Shown here: one piece after another, positions 35,129-44,738 of the stretch
Position numbering within the stretch: position 1 is the first letter of the stretch
How the letters are laid out: the number at the start of each line of letters is the position of its first letter
NCBI RefSeq assembly: GCF_011927665.1
Contig: NZ_JAATJA010000001.1
Location: forward strand, 167,019 to 231,018
Direction of reading: 5' to 3'
Source of the DNA: Desulfobaculum xiamenense
GTDB lineage: Bacteria > Desulfobacterota > Desulfovibrionia > Desulfovibrionales > Desulfovibrionaceae
DNA: 64,000 nucleotides
Position numbers and translations under genes: made by a program
Notes under the pieces: generated by a model
The model's database searches: none
What the model saw: only the letters and a program-made list of their open reading frames with translations
Told to the model about the DNA's origin: nothing

Positions 35129-36970
35129 ATGCCTAAGAATACCGCGCGCAACGAGTCGCTGCGCAACATTGCAATCATTGCCCACGTCGATCACGGTAAG
35201 ACGACCCTTGTTGACCAGATGTTCAAGCAGGGTGGCGTGTTCCGAGAGGGGCAGGAAGTCGACGAACGCGTTATGGACTCCGGGGATATCGAGCGCGAAC
35301 GAGGCATCACCATTTCTGCGAAGAACTGCTCGATCCATTGGCGCGACCGCAAGATCAACATCATCGACACCCCCGGCCACGCCGACTTTGGCGGCGAGGT
35401 CGAGCGTTCCCTCTCCATGTGCGACGGCGTTATCCTGCTGGTGGACGCCTCCGAGGGTCCGCTGCCGCAGACCCGCTTCGTGCTTGAGAAGGCCCTGAAC
35501 GCCGGCCTGAAGCTGATGGTTGTCATCAACAAGATCGACCGCGCCGACGCCCGCCCCGCCGAGGTTCTCGACGAGGTCTACGACCTGCTCATCGACCTCG
35601 GAGCCGACGAAAGCCAGCTCGACTTCCCGCTTTTCTACGCCATTGGCCGTCAGGGCATTGCCAAGCGCACCATCGAGGAAGAGGCCACCAATCTCCACGT
35701 GCTGCTCGACGCGGTCATCGACGAGATTCCCGCTCCGACCTACGACCCCGACGCACCGTTCCAGATGCTGGTGTCCGACCTCGGCTACTCCGATTACCTC
35801 GGCCGTCTGGCCATTGGCCGCGTCCTGAACGGCACGGCCCACGGCAACGACCAGCTGGTGTGCATCGGCGAGGGCGGCGTGCAGAAGACCCTGCGCGTGT
35901 CCCGCCTCCAGACCTACGACGGACTCAAGGTGGCCGATACCTCTGCCGCCCAGCCCGGCGACATCATCGTGCTCTCCGGCATCGAGGCCGTGAAGATCGG
36001 CGATACCATTTGCACCGTCGACGCTCCGCAGGCCCTGCCGCGCATCACCGTTGACGAGCCGACCGTGAGCATGCGCTTCGGCATCAACACCTCGCCGCTG
36101 GCTGGTCAGGAAGGCAAGCTGGTCACCTCCAGCAAGATTCGCGAGCGCCTCATGCGCGAGGCCCTGTCCAACGTGGCCATTCGCGTGGAAGACACCGAGG
36201 ACCGCGATGCGTTTCTGGTCAAGGGCCGTGGCGAGTTCCAGATGGCCATCATCATCGAGACCATGCGCCGCGAAGGCTTTGAGCTGAACGTTGGCCGTCC
36301 CGAGGTCATTTTCAAGCGCGACGAGAACGGCAAGCTCCTCGAACCCATCGAGCATCTCTATGTGGATTGCGACGAGGCGTTCATGGGCGTCATCGCCGAG
36401 AAGCTTTCCCAGCGCAAGGGTCGCATGACCAACATGATCAACAACGGTTCCGGCCGTGTGCGCATGGAGTTCTCCATTCCCTCGCGCGGACTCATCGGCT
36501 ACCGTGACGAATTCCTCACCGATACCAAGGGCACGGGCATCATGAACTCCTATCTGGAGGGCTACGGCGACCACCGTGGCGAGTTCCCGTCCCGCTTCAC
36601 CGGTTCCATCGTGTCCGACCGTCCGGGCAAGGCCGTTGCCTACGCGCTGTTCAACCTCGAACCGCGTGGCCGCCTGTTCGTGAATCCCAGCGACTCCGTC
36701 TACGAGGGGATGATCGTGGGCGAGCACAACCGCGAGAACGACATCGACGTGAACCCCACCAAGGGCAAGAAGCTCACCAACCTGCGCGCATCCGGCAAGG
36801 ACGACGCCGTCATCCTGACCAACGTGCAGCCCATGACCCTTGAGCGCGCCCTGCACTTCATCCGCGAGGACGAACTCGTGGAGGTCACTCCCGTGTCCGT
36901 GCGCCTGCGCAAGGTCGAGCTCGACTCGCAGCGGCGCTACCAGATCGCGGGAAGGAAGAAGAAAGCCTAA
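35129..36970 (+). CDS. typA: Translational GTPase TypA/BipA, 613 aa
   Basis: ATG at 35129 (AGGAAG upstream) gives the usual start before LRNIAIIAHVDHGKTTL; an upstream in-frame start at 35075 is less likely. The G domain shows G1 AHVDHGKTT, G2 RGITI, G3 DTPGH and G4 NKID. EF-Tu domain 2, EF-G-like domains III and V, and the TypA-specific C-terminal domain (EDELVEVTPVSVRLRK) follow. The length is typical for the family. TypA is a ribosome-binding GTPase that aids 50S assembly and growth under stress or cold. It is probably a single-gene transcript, ending at the strong hairpin at 37059-37095. Confidence 0.97.
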   Translation: MPKNTARNESLRNIAIIAHVDHGKTTLVDQMFKQGGVFREGQEVDERVMDSGDIERERGITISAKNCSIHWRDRKINIIDTPGHADFGGEVERSLSMCDGVILLVDASEGPLPQTRFVLEKALNAGLKLMVVINKIDRADARPAEVLDEVYDLLIDLGADESQLDFPLFYAIGRQGIAKRTIEEEATNLHVLLDAVIDEIPAPTYDPDAPFQMLVSDLGYSDYLGRLAIGRVLNGTAHGNDQLVCIGEGGVQKTLRVSRLQTYDGLKVADTSAAQPGDIIVLSGIEAVKIGDTICTVDAPQALPRITVDEPTVSMRFGINTSPLAGQEGKLVTSSKIRERLMREALSNVAIRVEDTEDRDAFLVKGRGEFQMAIIIETMRREGFELNVGRPEVIFKRDENGKLLEPIEHLYVDCDEAFMGVIAEKLSQRKGRMTNMINNGSGRVRMEFSIPSRGLIGYRDEFLTDTKGTGIMNSYLEGYGDHRGEFPSRFTGSIVSDRPGKAVAYALFNLEPRGRLFVNPSDSVYEGMIVGEHNRENDIDVNPTKGKKLTNLRASGKDDAVILTNVQPMTLERALHFIREDELVEVTPVSVRLRKVELDSQRRYQIAGRKKKA

Positions 36971-37058
36971 CTTGAAAGTAACCCTTGTCAGGGTGGGCCG
37001 GAACAGGCGGGATCTCGCATCTCGTCCGTGACGGCTCACTCTGGCGTGTCAATTTCGT

Positions 37059-37095
37059 GGGCGGACCGGCATATGTCGGTCCGCCCCATTTTTTT
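37059..37095 (+). terminator. Rho-independent terminator after typA
   Basis: GGGCGGACCG (37059-37068) pairs perfectly with CGGTCCGCCC (37077-37086) around an 8-base loop, followed by CATTTTTTT. It lies about 90 bases after the typA stop. Confidence 0.92.
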
Positions 37096-37234
37096 GGGTC
37101 GATGAGCTTTTCGGGATGGGCACTGTCGCGCGGGGAGCGCAGGGCGGGGTTTTTGACGTAGAAGAAGTGGCGGTCCGGCGGGCCGCATTCTGCCTCACAG
37201 ATTCAGGGGTGAAGCGTTTGGAACCGGGCGGTCC

Positions 37235-37954
37235 CTAGTCCACCTCTATCCAGTCGATGAAGGCCGTGGCGCGGCTACGGGTGTTGTCCGTGTCGGTCAT
37301 GATGGCCAGCGCCGCTTTGTGCGGCGGGTCCTCGCCGAAGACGCGGCGGTAGTCGTCCACGATGTTCACGCTTTCTTCCAGCCATATTCCGGCGTCCGCC
37401 GGGCCGCGCCGTAGCGGGATGATGGCCGCGCGGTCCGTGTAGGGGCTGCGGAAGTGGTCCGGCGTGTTCTCCACGTTGGCCCACACGTAGTTCAGCGTGG
37501 AGTGGGGCGGATAGTCGCCGTTCACCATCTTCGCTAGCGAATAGCGCAGCTTGGTGAAGCCCGTGGCGGAGCCGGGATCGTAGGTGAAGACCACGTAGAT
37601 GCGAAGCGGGTAGTCGTCCCCGGTCTTCTTCGTGCCGTCGGCCTCGGGGATGATGTTGCCCACCTTCCAGCGCCAGCGCAGGAGCGGGTGCTCGTACACG
37701 TCGAAGACCTTCTGCAAGACGAGTCCAGACGCCGAGGAGCGGCTGTCCGCCATGAGGGCGTCCACCCCGTTGACCTTGCCCGCCGTGTAGGTGGTGTGGC
37801 GGGGAATTTTCTTGAAGGTCTGTTCCTTCCAATTATCGAGTGTGGCGAAGTCCTCGCGGAGGAAGGTCTCCGCGCAGGCCTGCGGTGGGCCGAAAAACGG
37901 GAGGGCCGCAGTCAGCGCGAGGGCCGCGAGAACGCCTTTCGCGTGTTTTTTCAT
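37235..37954 (-). CDS. DUF3047 family exported protein, 239 aa
   Basis: ATG at 37954 opens a signal peptide (MKKHAKG, hydrophobic core, AxA-like PQACAET about residue 29). An in-frame ATG at 37969 would add five residues; neither has a clear ribosome site. The mature protein has the DUF3047 pattern: NWKEQTFKKIPRHTTY near the start, RWRWKVGNI, a central YVVFTYD strand, and ESVNIVDDYRRVFGEDPP near the end. The family is thought to be periplasmic; its biochemical role is unknown. It lies downstream of the DUF401 gene on the same strand with a gap of 33-48 bases, so the two are probably co-transcribed. Confidence 0.85.
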   Translation of the reverse strand: MKKHAKGVLAALALTAALPFFGPPQACAETFLREDFATLDNWKEQTFKKIPRHTTYTAGKVNGVDALMADSRSSASGLVLQKVFDVYEHPLLRWRWKVGNIIPEADGTKKTGDDYPLRIYVVFTYDPGSATGFTKLRYSLAKMVNGDYPPHSTLNYVWANVENTPDHFRSPYTDRAAIIPLRRGPADAGIWLEESVNIVDDYRRVFGEDPPHKAALAIMTDTDNTRSRATAFIDWIEVD

Positions 37955-38002
37955 GGGGCTAGTGTACATGGGACGGCTGCTTCGGACAACCGCCCCGATG
38001 CG

Positions 38003-39286
38003 TCATGCACGAAGAAATGCGAACCAGACCCACCCGAAGAGCATGACGAGCGAGCACGGCGCAAGAAGTCCCCGCCACGCGCGGGCCATGTCCGCCTCGA
38101 AGTAGCGGCAGGTGAGCAGGAAGCAGATGTGCAGCGGGGAAACCATGATGCCCGTGAAGCCTGAAAAGAGCGCCAGCACCGTGTATTGGAGCGTCTGGCC
38201 TTCCATGCCCAGCTGCGCAAGCATGCCGAGCATGAGCGGGAAGGTGCTGCCCACGTAGGCCATGGTGATGCCGGAGATGATGCCCACCAGAAGCGGCAGA
38301 CATACCGTGGCCACAATCAGCGCGGCCGTGCCGCCAGCTAGTTGCGACAGCTCCGTCACTACGCCGGAATCTTCCATGAACTGCTTGAAGATGAAGATGC
38401 TCGCCACCACCCACAGCATGCTCCACAGGTAGCGCCCGGTGAGGGTGGAGCGGATGGGCGCGATGGGCAGGCCGTTCTGGATCACTGCGCAGAGGATGGA
38501 CGCCGCGAGAGCGATGATGATGCCGATCTCGAAATGCACGTCCGGCGCGAAGGCGCTCAGCACGGCTTCCATGCCGATGGCCCCGGCGATGGCGATGACG
38601 AGCGGCAACCCCTCACGCAGCGCGCGCATGGGATTGCGCGGTGTGTCGGTGGCCTCGGCGGTGCGGCTTGGCAGCCTGCGCATGACCGGGGCGAGCACGA
38701 AGCGCCAGCCGAGGAACAGGCACAGGAATATGCCCGGACAAGTGTGCAGCACGAGCCTCGTGATGGGCACGCCGGACAGCGACGAGGCGAGGATGATGCC
38801 CGGATACAGCGGCCACGCGATTTCCCAGATGTGGCGGAACCAGTAGTTCACCAGCACCTTGTCCTCGCGCGAGAGGCCCATTCCGCGAGAGACGCTGTCC
38901 ACCATGGGCGCGGAGAACACCGCGCCGCCCGGCATGGGCAGCAGCCCGATGAGCGCGGGGAAGAACAGCAGCCGCAGTTTCGGTTCGCGCAGGTAGGCGG
39001 ACAGGGCGTCCATGAGCCGCGCGGACTGGCCGGTCTTTTCCAGCAGGTTGGAAAGGATCATGATCAGTGCCACGATGGCCACGAGGAAGATGGTCTTGTC
39101 GTTCAGCACGCCCGAGAGCGCCGTCTGCGGCCACATGGCGACGGGAAGACCGAACAGCGCGCCCGTGAGTAGGCCGCCGCACAGGATGGACAGGCCAAGG
39201 CCGATTTTGAGGCGGATGCCGCCAAGCATGGTCGCGAACACGGCCGCGATTTTGAACAGGGGAAGGAGGGCAGCGGGGAAGTCCAT
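38003..39286 (-). CDS. DUF401 family integral membrane protein, 427 aa
   Basis: ATG at 39286 is chosen because GAGGAT lies just upstream and the protein then begins at the first membrane helix; the frame is open further to 39619. It has about 11-12 hydrophobic segments and the family's conserved motifs LLPMPGGAVFSAPMVD and NYWFRHIWEIAWPLYPG. The repeated loop pattern resembles ion-transporter superfamily carriers (dicarboxylate or gluconate type). The substrate is not known. It probably heads an operon with the DUF3047 gene. It diverges from the APH-like gene at 39598. Confidence 0.88.
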   Translation of the reverse strand: MDFPAALLPLFKIAAVFATMLGGIRLKIGLGLSILCGGLLTGALFGLPVAMWPQTALSGVLNDKTIFLVAIVALIMILSNLLEKTGQSARLMDALSAYLREPKLRLLFFPALIGLLPMPGGAVFSAPMVDSVSRGMGLSREDKVLVNYWFRHIWEIAWPLYPGIILASSLSGVPITRLVLHTCPGIFLCLFLGWRFVLAPVMRRLPSRTAEATDTPRNPMRALREGLPLVIAIAGAIGMEAVLSAFAPDVHFEIGIIIALAASILCAVIQNGLPIAPIRSTLTGRYLWSMLWVVASIFIFKQFMEDSGVVTELSQLAGGTAALIVATVCLPLLVGIISGITMAYVGSTFPLMLGMLAQLGMEGQTLQYTVLALFSGFTGIMVSPLHICFLLTCRYFEADMARAWRGLLAPCSLVMLFGWVWFAFLRA

Positions 39287-39597
39287 GGCGAATCCTCGGG
39301 CGGCGACGCATCGGGCGCGAACCCAGTGTGTTGATGGTGTAGGGAATGTGAACGACCAGTTTCGGGTATCCCTGAACGCGATCAAGCGCAATGTTTCTCG
39401 GCGCGGAAAGTTGCGGTCGGGTGTTTTTTGCGGGTGTCCGTCTTCTCGCGGGGTGGGGCGGTTCTGCGCGGGGAGTGTGCATTTTCGCGTTGAACATTCC
39501 CATGTGCCCGTGGCACTGTGCCGGGCGCGCGGCGTATCGCCGTGTGGCTTCGCGCCTGTTGCGAAGGCAATTCTTTTTCGATTCGAATGAGGTGACG
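39287..39597. other. 311-base divergent intergenic region
   Basis: It lies between the minus-strand DUF401 gene and the plus-strand APH-like gene. It should hold both promoters. I see a short palindrome GGCACTGTGCC near 39510 but no confident promoter boxes. The open frames crossing it are extensions of the flanking genes without ribosome sites. Confidence 0.5.
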
Positions 39598-40557
39598 ATG
39601 GTGATGGATGCACAGGCACTGGCTGCCCCGCTTTCGGATTTCGGACTGGAACTCGGGCGCGTGCGTGCGGACCTTCCTTTGGCGGGGAGTCCGGAGCGCT
39701 GCGGATGGCGGCGCGTGGTGGAGGACACCGGCGGTCGCCTGTGGGTTCTGGAGCGTCTCAATCCGGGACAGGGACCGCGTCGTGAACGCATCGCCGCCAT
39801 GCTGCGGGCAGTGGCCGACGCGGGCTGTGCGGGCGTGGTCGCCCCAATTCCCGGTCGCGAGGGGCGGGCTGTGGTGGCCGCGCAGGGCTACGACTGGCAG
39901 GTGACGCCTTTCGTTTTAGGCGATCCGCTGCCCCGGCCCGAGTACATAGCCGATGGCGAGCGCGGGCGCGCGTTGGCCGCTTTCCTTGGCGACTTCAAGC
40001 GCTGTGGGCTTCATGTGCCCTGTCCCGCCGACGATGCGCCGTTCTCCCTTGCGGGATACATTAGCGACCTGTCCGGAACCGTTGCCCGCCTGCGGCCCGA
40101 TGTGGCCGCCGCCCTTGCGCCGGTCCGGGGCGCTCTGGACGAATTGGTGTCCGATTATGCCACTGCACCCATGGCCCTTGGGCACGGAGATTTTCATCCC
40201 CTCAACGTCATCTGGGGTGGACCGGGCGTGCGCGTCGTGGTGGACTGGGAATTCTCCGGGCTACGGCCGGAACTGTACGACGCCGCCAACTGCATCGGCT
40301 GCGTGGGCAGCGAGGACCCGGCGTATCTGACGCGGGGGCTTGTCGCCGCGTTTGTCGATGGCCTGTGGGCCGAAGGCGTGCTGACGGCGGACAATGCCCG
40401 CTGGCTGCATCCGCTGGTGCTTGGCCTGCGCATGGCGTGGCTGTCGGAATGGCTGCGGCGGCGCGACGGCGAGATGCTTGAGATGGAACTCGAATACATG
40501 CGCATCATTCACGAGGGCCGGGCGCAGCTCGAAGCCGCGTGGGGAATCCGGCGCTAG
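39598..40557 (+). CDS. Aminoglycoside phosphotransferase-fold kinase, 319 aa
   Basis: ATG at 39598 has GAGGTGA just upstream. The catalytic-loop motif HGDFHPLN (about residues 198-205) and the following VVVDWEFSG supply the base and metal-binding aspartate typical of the APH/ChoK kinase fold. An N-terminal lobe with RLWVLERLNPG and a charged helix is visible. Relatives phosphorylate small molecules such as homoserine, choline, hydroxyl-sugars or antibiotics. Nothing in the sequence shows resistance activity, and a metabolic role is more likely. The flavoprotein gene starts 51 bases downstream on the same strand. Confidence 0.85.
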   Translation: MVMDAQALAAPLSDFGLELGRVRADLPLAGSPERCGWRRVVEDTGGRLWVLERLNPGQGPRRERIAAMLRAVADAGCAGVVAPIPGREGRAVVAAQGYDWQVTPFVLGDPLPRPEYIADGERGRALAAFLGDFKRCGLHVPCPADDAPFSLAGYISDLSGTVARLRPDVAAALAPVRGALDELVSDYATAPMALGHGDFHPLNVIWGGPGVRVVVDWEFSGLRPELYDAANCIGCVGSEDPAYLTRGLVAAFVDGLWAEGVLTADNARWLHPLVLGLRMAWLSEWLRRRDGEMLEMELEYMRIIHEGRAQLEAAWGIRR

Positions 40558-40608
40558 GCGCTACGACATATTTGGCGCGGCCAGACCGCGCGAAAAGGAC
40601 AGAACACC

Positions 40609-41778
40609 ATGGATACATTCGACGTCATCGTCATCGGCGCTGGGGCCTCGGGCCTCATGTGCGCCATTGGCGCAGCGGGGCGCGGACGGCGTACCGCCGT
40701 GCTCGACCTCGGCAGGCGTTCCGCACGCAAGGTGCGCATAGCAGGCGGCGGGCGCTGCAATTTTACCAACCTCGACTGCGAGGCGGAGCACTACCTTTCC
40801 GAGAATCCCCACTTCTGCAAGTCGGCCCTGTCGCGCTTCACCCCGTGGGACATCGTGTCCCTGCTGGCGGAGAACGGACTGAGCTACGAGGAGAAGGCCC
40901 CGGGCCAGCTGTTCTGCGCGCAGGGCGGCGGTGCGGTGGCCGGATGCCTTGAGCGCATGGCCGGAGAGGCGGGAGCCTCGCTGTACATGGGGCGTGAGGT
41001 GCGCGGCGTGGAAATGGACGCAGGGCGTTTCGTGGTGCGTACCGGCGGCGAGACCTTTTCCAGCGCGTCACTCGTCGTGGCAACGGGCGGGCGCTCGTGG
41101 CCCGGCGTCGGCGCGACGTCCACCGGCTATGAGATCGCCACGCGTTTCGGTGTGCGTGTGGTGCCGCCTCGGCCTGCGCTGGCACCGCTGGTGGTGCCGC
41201 AGTGGTCGTTTTCGGATCTTGCCGGGGTGTCGTTTTCGGCGCGCGTATCGTGCGGAAGGATTGCCTTCACGGACGACGTGCTCATCACCCACAAGGGTCT
41301 GTCCGGCCCCGCCGTGTTGCAGATTTCCAGCCACTGGCGCAAGGGTGAGGAACTGACGATCGACCTGCTGTCGGGCGGCGACGTTGAGGCGCTACTGGAC
41401 GAGGAGCGTGCGACCCGAGGCGGACGCGCTCTGTTGCGAAACGTGCTGTCGCGCCACGTGCCGGGACGGCTTGCGGAGATGCTGATCGGCGCGCACGGCG
41501 GCAAGCCCGTTGCCGAACTCAACCGCGAGGCCCTGCGCGACGTGGCGCGGCGCATCGGCGCATGGACGGTCATGCCCTCTCGAACCGAGGGCTGGGAAAA
41601 GGCCGAGGTGACGGCGGGTGGCGTGGATACGGCCGCGCTGTCGTCCAAGACCATGGGGGCGCGCGGCGTGCCCGGGCTGTTCTTTACGGGAGAGGTGCAG
41701 GACGTGACGGGCCGCCTTGGCGGCTACAACCTGCAATGGGCGTGGTCCAGCGGATTTGCGGCTGGAGAGTTCGCGTAG
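40609..41778 (+). CDS. HI0933/BaiN-family flavoprotein (NAD(P)/FAD-dependent oxidoreductase), 389 aa
   Basis: ATG at 40609. The dinucleotide-binding motif IVIGAGASGLMCAIGAAGRG is at the N-terminus. The family markers RIAGGGRCNFTN, VVATGGRSWPGVGATSTGY, THKGLSGPAVLQIS and the C-terminal FTGEVQDVTGRLGGYNLQWAWSSG are all present. The length is typical. The substrate is unknown for most members; BaiN-type relatives act on bile-acid intermediates in gut anaerobes, which should not be assumed here. It is followed 14 bases later by a strong terminator shared with the convergent cyclophilin gene. Confidence 0.93.
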   Translation: MDTFDVIVIGAGASGLMCAIGAAGRGRRTAVLDLGRRSARKVRIAGGGRCNFTNLDCEAEHYLSENPHFCKSALSRFTPWDIVSLLAENGLSYEEKAPGQLFCAQGGGAVAGCLERMAGEAGASLYMGREVRGVEMDAGRFVVRTGGETFSSASLVVATGGRSWPGVGATSTGYEIATRFGVRVVPPRPALAPLVVPQWSFSDLAGVSFSARVSCGRIAFTDDVLITHKGLSGPAVLQISSHWRKGEELTIDLLSGGDVEALLDEERATRGGRALLRNVLSRHVPGRLAEMLIGAHGGKPVAELNREALRDVARRIGAWTVMPSRTEGWEKAEVTAGGVDTAALSSKTMGARGVPGLFFTGEVQDVTGRLGGYNLQWAWSSGFAAGEFA

Positions 41779-41792
41779 GAAGGAATGGTTGG

Positions 41793-41821
41793 AAGGCGGG
41801 GCGTGTGCGTCCCGCCTTTTT
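41793..41821 (+). terminator. Rho-independent terminator after the flavoprotein gene
   Basis: AAGGCGGG (41793-41800) pairs with CCCGCCTT (41811-41818) around a 10-base loop, followed by TTT. It lies between convergent genes. Confidence 0.88.
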
Positions 41822-41864
41822 CGCGGCCGGAGGCTGGTGCCCCCGGCGCGAAAAAAAGCGGCGA

Positions 41865-42371
41865 CTAGTCGACGCGGCGGGCGGTGTTGATGATGATGGC
41901 GTCCGCAGGCACGTCCTGATGGTAGCCCTGGGTGCGGGTGCGGGCCTTGGCGATCTTGTCCACGGTCTTCATGCCGTCGACGACCTGACCGAACACGCAG
42001 TAGCCCCAGCCGTCCGGGGTTTCGCTGGAGTGGTTCAGGAAGCCGTTATCCACGGTGTTGATGAAGAACTGCGCGGTCGCGCTGTGCGGGTCCATGGTGC
42101 GGGCCATGGCCACGGTGCCGCGAGCGTTGGCCACGCCATTGTTGGCCTCGTTTTTGATGGGCTCGCGGGTTTCCTTCTCGCGCATCATCAGGTCCATGCC
42201 GCCGCCCTGAATCATGAAGCGTTCGATGACGCGGTGGAAGATGGTGCCGTCGTAGAACTCGTCATCCACGTACTGGAGGAAGTTCTTTACGGTTTCGGGA
42301 GCCTTGTCTTCGAAAAGCTCGATGATGATGTCGCCCTTGGTGGTTTCGATCCAGACCTGGGGATTGGCCAT
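41865..42371 (-). CDS. Cyclophilin-type peptidyl-prolyl isomerase, 168 aa
   Basis: ATG at 42371 with AAGGAG 8 bases upstream; an upstream in-frame start at 42437 has no support. The domain covers the whole protein: [22 protein letters not shown], the catalytic stretch [18 protein letters not shown] (the Arg in FHRV), GTVAMART...ATAQFFIN, and [20 protein letters not shown]. There is no signal peptide, so it is cytoplasmic. It catalyses cis-trans isomerisation of X-Pro bonds in folding. Apparently a single-gene unit, 79 bases downstream of the glycosyltransferase gene on the same strand. Confidence 0.96.
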   Translation of the reverse strand: MANPQVWIETTKGDIIIELFEDKAPETVKNFLQYVDDEFYDGTIFHRVIERFMIQGGGMDLMMREKETREPIKNEANNGVANARGTVAMARTMDPHSATAQFFINTVDNGFLNHSSETPDGWGYCVFGQVVDGMKTVDKIAKARTRTQGYHQDVPADAIIINTARRVD

Positions 42372-42450
42372 ATCAGATCTCCTTTTCATGATGTCGTTTC
42401 GATGGGCGCGTGCCCTGAGCCATGGGCTATAGAGCAAATCCGTCCCGAGG

Positions 42451-43470
42451 TCATCCCCCGAGTGGGAGGGCCATGTCGAGGTATTCCTTCTTCAGGCGCT
42501 CGCCGGGGGTGTCTTCCGCCAAAAGCAGATACATGAAACGCAGAGCGCTGCGGATTTCCGCCCGGCGTTCAAGCCGCTGCGCCACGAGGGCGTGGGCGTC
42601 GAATCCGTTTAGCCACTGGGCAAATTGCGCCGCCCGGTGCGTCTCCCGGTGCGCGGCGTCCACCTTGCGGCGGCCGCTTTCGGCTACGCGGGCGCAGCGC
42701 TGCGGGTCGGACAGGCACGAGCGCACAAGCGCCACAAGTCCGTCCATGTTGTCCGTGTCGTAGATGAAAAGATCCTCGCCGTCGGCGAACAGGTCGCTTA
42801 ACCCGTGGCCCACGCGTGGCGTGATGAGGCAGCTTCCGCAGGCTAGTGCTTCGAAGACCCGAAAATTTAGATCTCCGCGTTCGCAGTAGTTGAGCACCAG
42901 CCGCGCCTTCGGAAACAGGGCGCGAAAATCGCCCTGCATGACCACAAGATTTGGTAGCCGCAGGGCAAGGGCGTCGAGAAAGGCCTTGCGGCGCGGGGTT
43001 GTCTTTCGGTCCACAGTGCCAACGAAAAGCAGGTCCCATGCGGCGCGGGCCGGGGCTGGGCGGATGTCGTCAAAGGCAAAGTTCGGCAGCCACAGGATGC
43101 GCTCGTCCGGCAGCACGGAATGCCGGAAGCGTTCGATTTCGCCGCGAAGCGCCACGGAGCACAGGTCGAAGCTTTGGGCGTAGAGTGGGTGCCAACTGTG
43201 GATGTGCGCGTCCACGCAGTGGAAGGCCGTGAGGCACGGCCACGATTCCACGTCGCGCAAGAGGGGCGTGGTGCTCACGTCGCCGAGCACGGTGGCGTAG
43301 GGCGTGCCACCGCAGGCCGCCGCGATGTCGTCGAAGCCCAACATGCGGTTTGTCGGCAGCGGGATGTGGACGATGCGGAAACCCTGCGCCACGAGGGCCT
43401 GCGCAAAGAATGGGTTGCCAATCCATGCGATGGTGCGTGGTGACGCAGTGTCGGCGTGGTCCATGCTCAT
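42451..43470 (-). CDS. Glycosyltransferase family 1-like protein (CgeB-like), 339 aa
   Basis: ATG at 43470 (or 43464) begins [19 protein letters not shown]; the open frame to 43620 lacks a better start. The C-terminal half has the glycosyltransferase signature [41 protein letters not shown], as in CgeB/spore-maturation-type proteins that use a GT-B fold. The middle has [22 protein letters not shown]. No membrane segment is seen. It probably transfers a sugar to a surface polymer or protein, but the target is unknown. Confidence 0.85.
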   Translation of the reverse strand: MSMDHADTASPRTIAWIGNPFFAQALVAQGFRIVHIPLPTNRMLGFDDIAAACGGTPYATVLGDVSTTPLLRDVESWPCLTAFHCVDAHIHSWHPLYAQSFDLCSVALRGEIERFRHSVLPDERILWLPNFAFDDIRPAPARAAWDLLFVGTVDRKTTPRRKAFLDALALRLPNLVVMQGDFRALFPKARLVLNYCERGDLNFRVFEALACGSCLITPRVGHGLSDLFADGEDLFIYDTDNMDGLVALVRSCLSDPQRCARVAESGRRKVDAAHRETHRAAQFAQWLNGFDAHALVAQRLERRAEIRSALRFMYLLLAEDTPGERLKKEYLDMALPLGG

Positions 43471-43638
43471 TATACGATGGGTAGGCGTGTGCGGGCGCGG
43501 AGTCAAGCGTGCGACGTTTTGCCGATGCAATGTGACGGCTTGCGCGGGGTTAGCGGTTGAGCCTTGGGCGCAAAGAGGATACACACACCCGACGGGCGGC
43601 CATCGCGGCCCGTGCATCACAGCTCCAAGGAGTCAGCC

Positions 43639-44169
43639 ATGAGTGAACTGAAAGTGACGCCGGTCCAGCCCAAGCCGGAATTCGACGTGATGTATTTCCT
43701 CGAAATCTGCGGCGAGTCCCGAATCGAGCAGGAATTGCTCGAAAGGCTTGAGACTGCCTGGAACGATTGGACGGACAGGATGTTTGCCTTCAAGCTTATC
43801 CCGTCCACCGCCAAGAATGACGAAGGTTTCCTTTTCCTCTATCTGAGCGAGGGCGTGGAGAACGCCGTGGAGGAAGCCTGGCAGAAGTCCCCGCAGGAAG
43901 GCATGGCCTTCCATAATCTCGCCATCACGCTGGTCATGAGCAGCGCCCAGAACGTCATTCCCGAATTGCTCGATAGCTGTACGCCGCTGCCTCGCCCCAT
44001 GGGTGAGGTGCTTGATTTCTTCGAGGCGCAGGGCCTCGAATGGAACGACCAGATCGGTAGCATCAACAGACAGTACGCCGTCTACACGCCTTTCCCCTAT
44101 CGCGGCGGTTGCGAAATCTGCATGCAGAGCGACACCTGCCCCAATTCCACCTTGAGGGGGAACGCGTAG
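43639..44169 (+). CDS. Unknown protein with C-terminal cysteine pair, 176 aa
   Basis: ATG at 43639 with AAGGAG 6-7 bases upstream. I do not recognise the family. It is a soluble, acidic, mainly helical protein, ending in a short cysteine cluster (GGCEICMQSDTCPNSTL). This could bind a metal or form disulfides. The next gene starts 3 bases after the stop, so the two are surely co-transcribed. A weak promoter (TTGAGC, 17 bases, TACACA) lies just upstream of the ribosome site. Confidence 0.8.
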   Translation: MSELKVTPVQPKPEFDVMYFLEICGESRIEQELLERLETAWNDWTDRMFAFKLIPSTAKNDEGFLFLYLSEGVENAVEEAWQKSPQEGMAFHNLAITLVMSSAQNVIPELLDSCTPLPRPMGEVLDFFEAQGLEWNDQIGSINRQYAVYTPFPYRGGCEICMQSDTCPNSTLRGNA

Positions 44170-44171
44170 CC

Positions 44172-44636
44172 ATGGACGTTCAGGATATGCGAGCCCATAT
44201 CCGCGAGGTGCTGCTGCGCAAGCTCGACCAGACTGCCGAGCGGCGCCGTGAGGCCCTCGTGGAGTTCTTCGGCGTGACCATGGGCGAGGCCGATCAGCGC
44301 GCCACCGAGCGCCTTGCCGAAATCGTGCCGCCGCTTCTGCCCCAGCTCTATGAGAAGTGGATCGCCATGTTTCTGGACCGACTGTTCGAGACGGTGCCCA
44401 TGCCGCAGCTTGAAACGCTGTGCGACGGCACTGACGACAACAACGCGGCCCTGATCCTCATCTATCTCATGTTCCTCGAATCCGAGCGCATGGAGAAGCA
44501 GATCGACAAGGATCTGCACCAGTACGGCCTTGCCCAGACCGGGAATGACTCGGACATGGGCGACCTCGCCTCGTGCTATATTCGGGCGAAAATGGCCCAG
44601 CTTGGTCGCGAGATCAAGGGACTCGACAAGAAGTAG
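44172..44636 (+). CDS. Unknown helical protein, 154 aa
   Basis: ATG at 44172 directly follows the previous stop, with GAGGGGG about 12 bases upstream. It is almost wholly helical and charged, with a Met/Leu-rich central helix (ALILIYLMFLESERMEKQID). No signal peptide or known motif is seen. The pairing with the preceding gene suggests that the two proteins act together, perhaps as a complex. It ends 35 bases before a strong bidirectional terminator. Confidence 0.78.
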   Translation: MDVQDMRAHIREVLLRKLDQTAERRREALVEFFGVTMGEADQRATERLAEIVPPLLPQLYEKWIAMFLDRLFETVPMPQLETLCDGTDDNNAALILIYLMFLESERMEKQIDKDLHQYGLAQTGNDSDMGDLASCYIRAKMAQLGREIKGLDKK

Positions 44637-44670
44637 TCCCACCTTCCGCGCGAGATGCCCATACGAAAGG

Positions 44671-44706
44671 AAAGCCCGTTCCGCCATGCGCGGTACGGGC
44701 TTTTTT
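44671..44706. terminator. Bidirectional terminator between convergent genes
   Basis: AAAGCCCGT (44671-44679) pairs with ACGGGCTTT (44695-44703), with an inner CCGC/GCGG stem, and is followed by TTTTTT on the plus strand. On the minus strand a weaker CTTTCC tract follows. It serves the unknown gene pair and probably the RRM gene. Confidence 0.9.
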
Positions 44707-44738
44707 GTTTCTTTGCGTCCCTTCGCCGTCTTGGGCGA

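Noticed and set aside
35114-37039. A 641-codon minus-strand open frame
   Set aside because: It is a shadow of typA on the other strand, with no motif of its own.
39505-39525. Possible sigma54 promoter at TGGCACTG near 39510
   Set aside because: The GC of the -12 element is shifted by one base; the site is better described as a short palindrome.
39598-40557. Antibiotic-resistance aminoglycoside kinase
   Set aside because: Only the general fold motifs are present, and the context is metabolic; resistance cannot be claimed.
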